Assembly: GCF_026125825.1 (NCBI RefSeq)
Contig: NZ_JAHCKK010000006.1
Span: 37,915 to 101,914, forward strand
Source of the DNA: Hydrogenophaga sp.
Lineage (GTDB): Bacteria; Pseudomonadota; Gammaproteobacteria; Burkholderiales; Burkholderiaceae_C
Length of the DNA stretch: 64,000 bases
Direction of reading: 5' to 3'
The notes below the pieces were generated by a model that was given only the letters and a program-made list of their open reading frames with translations, was not told the DNA's origin and searched no databases. This document shows positions 57,337-64,000 of the stretch, one piece after another. Both the position numbers and the translations under genes were made by a program. Within the stretch, counting starts at the first letter, position 1; each line of letters opens with the position of its first letter.

Positions 57337-58648
57337 CATTGCACTGACACTGTTCGTGATCGGCGTATTCCCGTACGCGATGCGGCATTTGTGGGCCGCC
57401 GTACTGTTGTGGACCTGGCTCAGCATCATGAATCCGCATCGATTGACGTATGGTTTCGCCTATTCCTTGCCGTTTGCCCAAGCGGCCGTGGCTGCAGCCG
57501 TGATTGCATTGATCATCAACCGCCACAGGTTGCAGGTACGGTGGGAGCCACCCATCGTGTTTCTGATCGTCTTCGTGGTGTGGATGTGCGTGACGACTGC
57601 GTTTGCATACAACGTGCCCGGCTCCTGGGAGCAATTGGTCAAAATAATCAAGATTCAGACTATGACTTTGGTTGCGTTTGCGGCATTGCGCGAGCGCAAG
57701 CACATCGAGCTGTTTTTGTGGGTGAACGCCTTGTCTATTGGCTTTTTCGGGTTCAAGGGAGGTATTTTCACGATCACGAGTGGCGGCGTGGCGCGTGTCT
57801 GGGGGCCAGGTGGCTTTATCGGTGGAAACAACGAAATCGGCTTGGCGATCGTAATGACCATCCCGTTGCTCAACTATCTACGCACGGTCGCCACCCGCAA
57901 GTGGCTGAGGCTGGGACTGCTGGTGACGATGATGTTGTGCGCCACGGCCGCACTGGGCACGCAGTCTCGTGGTGCCTTTCTGGCCATCTTTGCCATGATG
58001 ACCGTGCTATGGTTTCGATCGAAGGGCAAATTTGTCTCCGCGATCGGGATCGCCATCTTTGCCACGATCTTGCTCGGCTTCATGCCTGAGACTTGGTGGG
58101 ACAGGATGAATACCATCCAGAACTACGAGCAGGACGGCTCTGCTATGGGCCGTATCAATGCGTGGATCATGGCGTTCAATCTGGCAAATGATCATGTCTT
58201 TGGCGGTGGTTTCTTGATATATACGCCGGCCATCTTCGCGATGTACGCGCCTGATCCGCTCGATATACATGCTGCGCACAGCATCTATTTCCAGGTGCTG
58301 GGGGAACACGGATGGATTGGCCTGTTCCTGTACCTGGGGGTTTTCATCAGCGCTTTGGCCATTGCGGGCAACATCCGCAAGGAATCGGCCAAGAGGGCGG
58401 AGACGCAGTGGCTGTTCCATCTCGCAGGCATGTGCCAGGTGTCCCTGGTGGGTTTTGCCGTTGGTGGCGCATTCCTGAGCCTTGCCTATTTCGACCTCCC
58501 GTACAACATCGTGGTCGTACTGGTCGTGGCCCAGCGCTGGTTGCGTGACAAGCAATGGGAAAACGAGACGCAAGGTGCGTTCGGATCGCTCGACCCGCAC
58601 AGCGAAATTCGCAAGGAAGTCAAGAAGAGGATACCCCGATGGTCCTGA
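57329..58648 (+). CDS. O-antigen ligase-like protein, exosortase A-associated (PEP O-ligase)
   Basis: A 439-residue polytopic inner-membrane protein with about 10-12 helices and GTG start. Its opening RDIALTLFVIGVFPYAMRHLW with LWTWLSIMNPHRLTYGFAYS is typical of the putative O-glycosylation ligase of exosortase A systems. The Wzy_C-type periplasmic loop (about 270-335) includes DPLDIHAAHSIYFQVLGEHGWIGL. It may polymerise the repeat unit or transfer glycan to PEP-CTERM protein. It overlaps the following deacetylase start by 10 bases. Confidence 0.92.
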   Translation: MRDIALTLFVIGVFPYAMRHLWAAVLLWTWLSIMNPHRLTYGFAYSLPFAQAAVAAAVIALIINRHRLQVRWEPPIVFLIVFVVWMCVTTAFAYNVPGSWEQLVKIIKIQTMTLVAFAALRERKHIELFLWVNALSIGFFGFKGGIFTITSGGVARVWGPGGFIGGNNEIGLAIVMTIPLLNYLRTVATRKWLRLGLLVTMMLCATAALGTQSRGAFLAIFAMMTVLWFRSKGKFVSAIGIAIFATILLGFMPETWWDRMNTIQNYEQDGSAMGRINAWIMAFNLANDHVFGGGFLIYTPAIFAMYAPDPLDIHAAHSIYFQVLGEHGWIGLFLYLGVFISALAIAGNIRKESAKRAETQWLFHLAGMCQVSLVGFAVGGAFLSLAYFDLPYNIVVVLVVAQRWLRDKQWENETQGAFGSLDPHSEIRKEVKKRIPRWS

Positions 58649-59601
58649 AAGGCGTGGCTCGACTGCTGGCGCCATCCGGGCCTCAAGCCCGGTTGTCCAT
58701 ACTGATATTCCATCGCGTATTGCCGGCCTTGGACCCGCTGTTTCCGGGCGAGCAATATGCGAGCCGTTTCGACGAGATGTTGCGTTGGGTCGGACGCTGG
58801 TTTCGTGTGTTGCCGCTGGACGAAGCGGTTGCGAGGCTCGCTGACGGAACATTGCCATCGCGACCCGCCGCAATCACCTTCGACGATGGATATGCCGACA
58901 ACGCGACCCAGGCTCTTCCGCTGTTGCAGCGCCATGGGATGAGCGCGACCTTTTTCATCGCCACGTCGTTTCTCAATGGCGGACGCATGTGGAATGACAG
59001 CGTCATCGAGTCGGTGCGTCTGTGCGACAAGGTGAGTCTCGACCTGCGAGATGCCGGCCTGGGCCTGCACCCTCTGGGTTCGATTGCGCAGCGTCAGGCC
59101 GCAATCGAGAGCTTGATCGGGCAAATCAAGTATCTCGACGCTGACGCGCGCCTGGATGCCGTTGCCAGGGTGGAACGCCAGGCCGGGGTGCGACTGCCGA
59201 CCAATCTGATGATGACCGACACGCAGGTGCGGCAGCTGCGGGATGCGGGCATGCAGATTGGTGCACATACATGCAATCACCCCATTCTCGCTCGCTTGCC
59301 GGACGCAGCAGCCCGGCAGGAGATCTTGGACGGCAAGGCAGCGTTGGAGTCGATCGTCGCGGCTCCGGTCAGCTTGTTCGCCTATCCCAATGGCAAACCG
59401 AGCAAGGACTACCTGGCGGCGCACACCCGCATGGTGAAGGAGGCCGGTTTTTCCGCCGCTGTGTCCACGGCGCATGGAGTTTCTACGTCGGCATCCGACC
59501 TCTACCAGCTGCCACGCTTCACCCCCTGGAACCGCAGTCGCACGCGATTCGGCCTCAGCCTGCTCGCCAACTTGCGTCATGTGCGCTCCGAGGTCGTCTG
59601 A
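58639..59601 (+). CDS. Polysaccharide deacetylase family protein
   Basis: A 320-residue NodB-like protein. LSILIFHRVLP precedes AAITFDDGYADNATQALPLL (Asp pair) and MQIGAHTCNHPILARL (His pair), then LFAYPNGKPSKDY and LYQLPRFTPWNR. An inserted helical segment (about 125-185) separates the two halves. No signal peptide is clear. It is a different subfamily from the DUF3473 deacetylase at 39992, so two deacetylations may occur. It is the last plus-strand gene of the operon; the next genes run the other way. Confidence 0.9.
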   Translation: MVLKGVARLLAPSGPQARLSILIFHRVLPALDPLFPGEQYASRFDEMLRWVGRWFRVLPLDEAVARLADGTLPSRPAAITFDDGYADNATQALPLLQRHGMSATFFIATSFLNGGRMWNDSVIESVRLCDKVSLDLRDAGLGLHPLGSIAQRQAAIESLIGQIKYLDADARLDAVARVERQAGVRLPTNLMMTDTQVRQLRDAGMQIGAHTCNHPILARLPDAAARQEILDGKAALESIVAAPVSLFAYPNGKPSKDYLAAHTRMVKEAGFSAAVSTAHGVSTSASDLYQLPRFTPWNRSRTRFGLSLLANLRHVRSEVV

Positions 59602-59661
59602 CCGGTGCGTACCTGGCGCCCCAGGCGCCAGCCCTGCGGCACCACTTCTGCGGCGTGTCTG

Positions 59662-61332
59662 TTACCCGATGCGATACGCCGGGGCCTTGGCGGCAAGCCA
59701 TTGCTCCAGCATCATCAGGATCCAGACCATTTCGCCGAAATAGCCGGGGTGTTCGGGCAGGCGCTCGGTGAGCAGCGTCTGGATGAACGCACGGCGCACG
59801 ATGCCGCGATCAGCCAGGTTGTGCAAGGACGTCTTGGCCATCGCCTGCAGGCTGGGCGTGTTGTTGGCCCAGACTCCGAACGGCAGTCCGAATCCTTGTT
59901 TCTTCTTGGCGATGATCTCGTCCGGCAGAAAACCACGCAGGGCTTCCTTGAAGAACCACCGCAGCGTCAGATTCTTGAGCTTGTATTCCGTGGGAAGCTT
60001 GAGCGAAAAGTCGAGCAAGCGGCTGTCCAGCATCGGAAAACCGACCGAGACGCCGGCAAGTTCCGTTGCATACCGCACCTTCGGAAGATCGCTGTCCGCA
60101 AGCGTGAAGCGCCAGTCGAACGCCAGTTCCTTGTTGAGGTCCGTGCAGTCGCTGACGCTGTTCCAGATTTCGCGCTGCAGCTGCAGGGGGGCAGTGGTGT
60201 CGACGCGAGCCAGCATCTGCGGAGTCAGGACGTCGTCGAATCCGAGCCGCATGACCAGGTTGTACAACTGCAGCCGGTCGGGCATCGGCGAGCCGGCCTG
60301 CTCGACGTAGCTTCCCGCCTTGCGTGTCAGCACGAAGCTGTTGGCCGCGCGGGTCTTGAGCAATGGTTCCATCACGGTCGACCGGACCAAGCCCGGTACA
60401 TACTGGTACCAGCCGAAGACGCGCTGCTTGGCGTAGCGCGAATTGCCGCCGAACAATTCGTCGCCACCATCGCCAGCCAGCATCCGGTCGACACCATCGT
60501 CACGTGCCATTTTGGCGCAGTAATACGCCGGCAGCAGAGACGAGTTGCCAAAGGGCTGGTCGCACGATGCGGCGACCGACGGAATACCGCGCACCAGGTC
60601 GTCCGGCGTCACATAATATTCGTGGTGCTCGGTCTTGAAGTGCCGCGATGCGAGCCGGGCGAACTCCATCTCGTCGTAGCCCTGGGCATCGAATCCGATC
60701 GAGTATGTTGCCGCGACCTGGCCCGTTGCCAGGCTGACCATGCCCGCCACCGTGCTGCTGTCCGTGCCGCCACTGAGGAAACACGCAGCCTTTTCGCCGT
60801 GAATCTGCTCGCCGACCGCAACTGTCAGCAGGTCCCTGAATTCCGTTTTGAGTTCGTCGAAGGACGGATTCTTCGTTTCGGAGAATGTCGGGTGCCAATA
60901 CCGGGTAATCGTCAACGTGCCGTTGGCAAAGGTTCCGCAGTGACCTGGCGGCAGGCGCAACACGTTCTTGTAGATCGTGCGCGGCGCCGGGATCATGTGG
61001 AAGTACAGGTAGTCGAAGATGGCTTGCGGGTCGATCTCCGGCTGATCATCGGCCAGCACATCGGCGCGACTGGCGAAGTGAAGTCGTCCGTCCTTGATTC
61101 GATAACACAGCGGGTGGGTGGCGAACCGGTCGACGGCGATGAACGCGGTCCCGTCCGGATTGTGCATGCCGACAGCGAAATCCCCAGCCGCTTCCGATGC
61201 GGTCTTTGCGGGGTTCCTTTGCATGGCTTCGCGCCAGGCGGCCAGATCGCCCTGGCACTTGGCCAAGGCGTGCAGGGCTTGATCGGAGAATGTAGGACGA
61301 CCGGAGATGAGCGGTTGGGTGGATTCCAGCAT
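59662..61332 (-). CDS. Asparagine-synthetase-like protein with degenerate glutaminase domain
   Basis: A 556-residue paralogue of the two amidotransferases, about 90 residues shorter. It starts MLESTQPLISGRP, with no MCGI and no Cys2; the upstream in-frame codons (FCPFNC, directly after the previous gene's stop) supply none either. A partial glutaminase-like domain remains (GTAFIAVDRFATHPLCYRI). The synthetase half is complete: FLSGGTDSSTVAGM PP-loop and MLAGDGGDELFGGNSRYAK. It would need ammonia or another amine as nucleophile, or act as a ligase. It lies 33 bases after the beta-helix gene. Confidence 0.88.
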   Translation of the reverse strand: MLESTQPLISGRPTFSDQALHALAKCQGDLAAWREAMQRNPAKTASEAAGDFAVGMHNPDGTAFIAVDRFATHPLCYRIKDGRLHFASRADVLADDQPEIDPQAIFDYLYFHMIPAPRTIYKNVLRLPPGHCGTFANGTLTITRYWHPTFSETKNPSFDELKTEFRDLLTVAVGEQIHGEKAACFLSGGTDSSTVAGMVSLATGQVAATYSIGFDAQGYDEMEFARLASRHFKTEHHEYYVTPDDLVRGIPSVAASCDQPFGNSSLLPAYYCAKMARDDGVDRMLAGDGGDELFGGNSRYAKQRVFGWYQYVPGLVRSTVMEPLLKTRAANSFVLTRKAGSYVEQAGSPMPDRLQLYNLVMRLGFDDVLTPQMLARVDTTAPLQLQREIWNSVSDCTDLNKELAFDWRFTLADSDLPKVRYATELAGVSVGFPMLDSRLLDFSLKLPTEYKLKNLTLRWFFKEALRGFLPDEIIAKKKQGFGLPFGVWANNTPSLQAMAKTSLHNLADRGIVRRAFIQTLLTERLPEHPGYFGEMVWILMMLEQWLAAKAPAYRIG

Positions 61333-61365
61333 GCAATTGAATGGGCAAAATGGGGCCCGCGCGGC

Positions 61366-62535
61366 CTAGGCGATGCTTTGGGTTGCCCCTGGATTATGCG
61401 TGACGTTCTCGAGTACCTGCACCATGCGCGGATGCCGGTATTCAGCGGTTGGTTGCAACGACGTGCCGGCGACCTCGCCCACCACTGCTGCGCGGCCGAT
61501 CAATCGCGAACTGCTGCGAAGTCGGCAATCGTATCGGGACATGTCCACGAAGTCATCGGCCGTTGCATGCAGGTTGTTGCGAAATTCGACATCTCCCGAG
61601 GTATCGAAGTTGCCGCGCCCGACCAGCAGGTTGTTGACCGCCATCACGGTTGTCGGGCCGCGCGCGACCCGCAAAAAAATACCTCCCCAGCCTAGCGGGT
61701 CGATCAAGGTGTTGTGTGCCAGGTACAGCGCGTTGCGTGTCCAGTGGTAGGACTCTGCGCCGAACGAGATCATGTGTCTGTTCTCCGTATCGGCGGATTG
61801 GCCGATGACATTGCCGAGCACGATGGCCAGTCCGCCATCGGGAAACTCGAGCTCGTAGCTGGCGGTACCTCCGGCCTCGTCGGTCAACCGGTTGTAGCGA
61901 ATCGTGTTGACGGCCGCACGGCTCTTGAGCAGATGCCCGGTGCGCGCGTGATGAAAGTAGCTGCCCGTCACCGACAGGCTGGCGATCCGCCCGGCATACA
62001 GATTGTGGTTGTGGCCATCGGGACGCTGGTTGAAACCGAACTCGCAACCCTCCACCTCCAGCCTGGTGGTTGGATCGTTGTTGGTCAACAAACCCATCTC
62101 GTTGTACAGGAACCGGCAGTCGTTGACCCGCAATGATCCCCTGTCCAACCGGATGCCGGCGCCATTGCGGTCGGGCACTCTTGCTCCCTCGAAATCGAAG
62201 CCCGTCACGCGCATGCGTGGCGCACGTACCACCCAGATGCCCTTGCCCTCGGCCGCAGCGCCGTCGGCCAACAGGCGCACCCGACCGCCTACTGCGCGCA
62301 GCGAGACGTCGGGTTGTGTCCACACCGCAACGTCTCCGGCGTAGGTGCCAGCGTCGACCTCGACCACGGTGCCAGGTTTCACCACGCGCGCGGCGTGTTT
62401 CAGCGTCTTGACACGGCGCCGGGGGCCGACTTGCAGCACGGTCTCCTGCGGGGCGGGGGGTGACGGCTTGGCGGCATGCGCCGCGCCGCTGACCAGGCAT
62501 GCCTGCGCGACAGTGAAGGTTCTGCGGCTGATCAT
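61366..62535 (-). CDS. Secreted right-handed parallel beta-helix protein
   Basis: A 389-residue protein. The signal peptide MISRRTFTVAQACLVSGAAHA includes SRRTF, close to a Tat motif. A Pel-like beta-helix follows: TVVEVDAGTYAGDVAV opening, then NDCRFLYNEMGLLTNN, VEGCEFGFNQRPDGHNHNLY, TGSYFHHARTGHLLKSRA and NTIRYNRLTDEAG coils. This fold is found in polysaccharide lyases, hydrolases and epimerases such as AlgG/AlgE-type enzymes. HNHNLY and TGHLLKSR are seen in the family, but no catalytic assignment is possible. It overlaps the upstream membrane-protein gene by four bases (ATGA). Confidence 0.85.
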   Translation of the reverse strand: MISRRTFTVAQACLVSGAAHAAKPSPPAPQETVLQVGPRRRVKTLKHAARVVKPGTVVEVDAGTYAGDVAVWTQPDVSLRAVGGRVRLLADGAAAEGKGIWVVRAPRMRVTGFDFEGARVPDRNGAGIRLDRGSLRVNDCRFLYNEMGLLTNNDPTTRLEVEGCEFGFNQRPDGHNHNLYAGRIASLSVTGSYFHHARTGHLLKSRAAVNTIRYNRLTDEAGGTASYELEFPDGGLAIVLGNVIGQSADTENRHMISFGAESYHWTRNALYLAHNTLIDPLGWGGIFLRVARGPTTVMAVNNLLVGRGNFDTSGDVEFRNNLHATADDFVDMSRYDCRLRSSSRLIGRAAVVGEVAGTSLQPTAEYRHPRMVQVLENVTHNPGATQSIA

Positions 62536-64000
62536 GATGCCGGCTTTTCCTGGTGGTTTGCGCGACCGTCGTCGGCCTTCTTGCCGGTGGGGCGCTTGTC
62601 CGCCATCGGCAGCCAGAAGACTGACTGTGTCCAAGCCACCATGCCGACAAACAGGACGTGAAACACCGCAAAGCGCGCCAACAGGTTGACCCCGGACGCA
62701 TATTGCGTGCGATCCGTGCTGAACAGGAACTGCATGGCGGAAAATACCTGGCCTTGCTTGATCACGACGGGCTCCGTGCCGGACCGCAGCAACAGGTAGC
62801 CCAGCGGCAAGGACAACGCAAGGCTCGCGGCCGCGATGGCAATGCGGGTACGACCGCCGCGATGGCGCAGCGCGGCCACCATGGAGCCAACCGTCGCCAC
62901 GACCAGCACGTAAAGAAAAAGCAGGGCGAAGGCACCGATGCTGGCGTTCGATGCCATCAGTTCCGTCAGATTGTCGGTACCTGCCCAGGTGACGATGACC
63001 GCGTACTGGACCGGGAACAGTAGCGCGACAAAAAGTGCCAGCCACACAGGCGTGCTACCGACACGTTCCGCGTTCAGCGCGGTCACCAACAGGGCGCCGG
63101 CCATCAATGGCGTGCCGATCGTGCTCAGCAGAGTGGTCAGGCGGGCCATGATTTCGGTATCCCAGGGCCAGCCGAGCACCGGCGATCCGACCACATCATG
63201 GATGGACTCCGGCAAGACTGCATAACGCAAGCTGACCCATCCCACCAGGCCGTACAGGACGATCGCGGGCGGAAGCGCGACAAACCGGGATCTGCCTGCC
63301 GCCAGCCAGCGTACCGACCAGGCGGGAAATCCGAACACCCAAAACACGGCAATCGCCAGCAAGACCGGCGCCGCGACAGGATGGTAGGGATTGAGCAATT
63401 CGCGGACGTTGTACGGGACGATGGGCAGGCGCGTCAGCACCGCGACGAGCACGGCCAGCACGAGCACGTGCAGTGCGCTCGCGCGCCATGACTTGCCCTT
63501 GAAACCGGTGGCGGCGATCGGGGCCTGGACATGGACCGGTCGCAGGCGGCTGGGTGCCGTTGCAACGTATGTCGCTTGCGGCACTGGTGCGGCGACTTCC
63601 CCTGGTGGCGTGGCGGTGGTGGACCGATGCCGGGTCGGTCGCTGGCAGACGATGACGGACGTGGCCATGGCCAGCGTCACCATCAAGACCAGTCGGGGCG
63701 CGTCGAGGATGCTGTCGAACGCGCCGACCACGAGCAGCCCGAGCAAGGAGGTCAGCAGAGCGGTGGCTGTCACATCTGTGTGCAGCAGGCGACGGGAGAG
63801 CCGAATCGTCGTTGACGCAATCAGCGCGCTGAACAGCAACAGCCCGACCCAGCCCTGGTTGAACAGGACTTCAAGCCAGACGTTCTTGATGTGCCAGGGA
63901 AGGTGATTGAACGGCGAACTGAAATGCCAGCGGTCGGCGCCTGACTGGAAGTCGCCGTTTTCCAGGCGGTCGACGCCGCCCTGGTCGAGCAGTGCGATGT
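62532..64000 (-). CDS. O-antigen polymerase/ligase-like membrane protein (5' end outside window)
   Basis: The frame is open to the right edge, leaving at least 489 residues. The visible part begins in a periplasmic-looking loop (GVDRLENGDFQSGADRWHFS), then WHIKNVWLEVLFNQGWVGLL, the Wzy/WaaL-like motif before a helix. About nine further hydrophobic segments follow, with an Arg/Pro/Thr-rich loop near the first third and a Lys-rich cytoplasmic tail. LENGDF...WHF resembles carbohydrate-binding modules inserted in some polymerases. Likely an exopolysaccharide polymerase or ligase acting with the beta-helix protein encoded next. Confidence 0.75.
   Translation of the reverse strand, partial: IALLDQGGVDRLENGDFQSGADRWHFSSPFNHLPWHIKNVWLEVLFNQGWVGLLLFSALIASTTIRLSRRLLHTDVTATALLTSLLGLLVVGAFDSILDAPRLVLMVTLAMATSVIVCQRPTRHRSTTATPPGEVAAPVPQATYVATAPSRLRPVHVQAPIAATGFKGKSWRASALHVLVLAVLVAVLTRLPIVPYNVRELLNPYHPVAAPVLLAIAVFWVFGFPAWSVRWLAAGRSRFVALPPAIVLYGLVGWVSLRYAVLPESIHDVVGSPVLGWPWDTEIMARLTTLLSTIGTPLMAGALLVTALNAERVGSTPVWLALFVALLFPVQYAVIVTWAGTDNLTELMASNASIGAFALLFLYVLVVATVGSMVAALRHRGGRTRIAIAAASLALSLPLGYLLLRSGTEPVVIKQGQVFSAMQFLFSTDRTQYASGVNLLARFAVFHVLFVGMVAWTQSVFWLPMADKRPTGKKADDGRANHQEKPAS

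Overview
The window reads as a chromosomal segment of a GC-rich betaproteobacterium, most likely Burkholderiales close to Comamonadaceae. This placement is inferred from gene content: an ahcY-tlyA-metF run behind an S-adenosylhomocysteine riboswitch, a double-length UvrA, an NAD-linked formate dehydrogenase beside a FdsR-like regulator, and copies of a GC-rich intergenic repeat that I associate with Comamonadaceae. No rRNA, tRNA, CRISPR array, integrase or insertion sequence was seen.

Region 1 (1-23.5 kb) is metabolic and housekeeping. It holds a 2-hydroxyacid dehydrogenase cut by the left edge, HMG-CoA lyase, a LysE exporter, a YbaK-type deacylase, a DUF1289 protein and a DsbA-fold isomerase. 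Next comes a formate dehydrogenase operon (fused diaphorase subunit plus molybdenum subunit) divergent from its probable regulator. A universal stress protein, a branched-chain amino acid type binding protein, a tandem UvrA with four ATPase modules, a YkgJ-like protein, an MFS transporter and a HAD phosphatase follow. The region ends with the methyl-cycle genes ahcY (under the riboswitch), tlyA and metF.

Region 2 (23.6-34 kb) leads into an exopolysaccharide locus. It has a UDP-uronate epimerase, a low-molecular-weight tyrosine phosphatase, a cyclic-nucleotide-binding protein without a DNA-binding domain, and a run of ABC ATPase, FtsX-type permease, LolA-like periplasmic protein, outer-membrane barrel and nitroreductase-fold protein. 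A single PEP-CTERM protein follows, preceded by a near-consensus sigma-54 promoter. From the permease (27.1 kb) to about 34 kb the base composition is visibly richer in A+T than either flank, suggesting separate acquisition or replacement.

Region 3 (34.1-59.6 kb) is a 20-gene, same-strand, tightly packed XrtA (exosortase A) / PEP-CTERM exopolysaccharide operon. It contains export lipoprotein, chain-length protein, BY-kinase, outer-membrane protein, AAA ATPase, two polysaccharide deacetylases, FemAB protein, exosortase fused to EpsI, TviB-like and AlgD-like sugar dehydrogenases, four glycosyltransferases, two glutamine-dependent amidotransferases, a membrane transglutaminase-like protein, a CapK-like adenylate-forming enzyme and an O-antigen-ligase-like protein. 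Together they predict a polymer containing uronic acids, some probably amidated, that is exported with, or attached to, sorted PEP-CTERM proteins.

Region 4 (59.6-64 kb, minus strand) converges on that operon. It has a third asparagine-synthetase homologue that has lost the glutaminase cysteine, a secreted parallel beta-helix protein, and a polymerase-like membrane protein that runs off the right edge.
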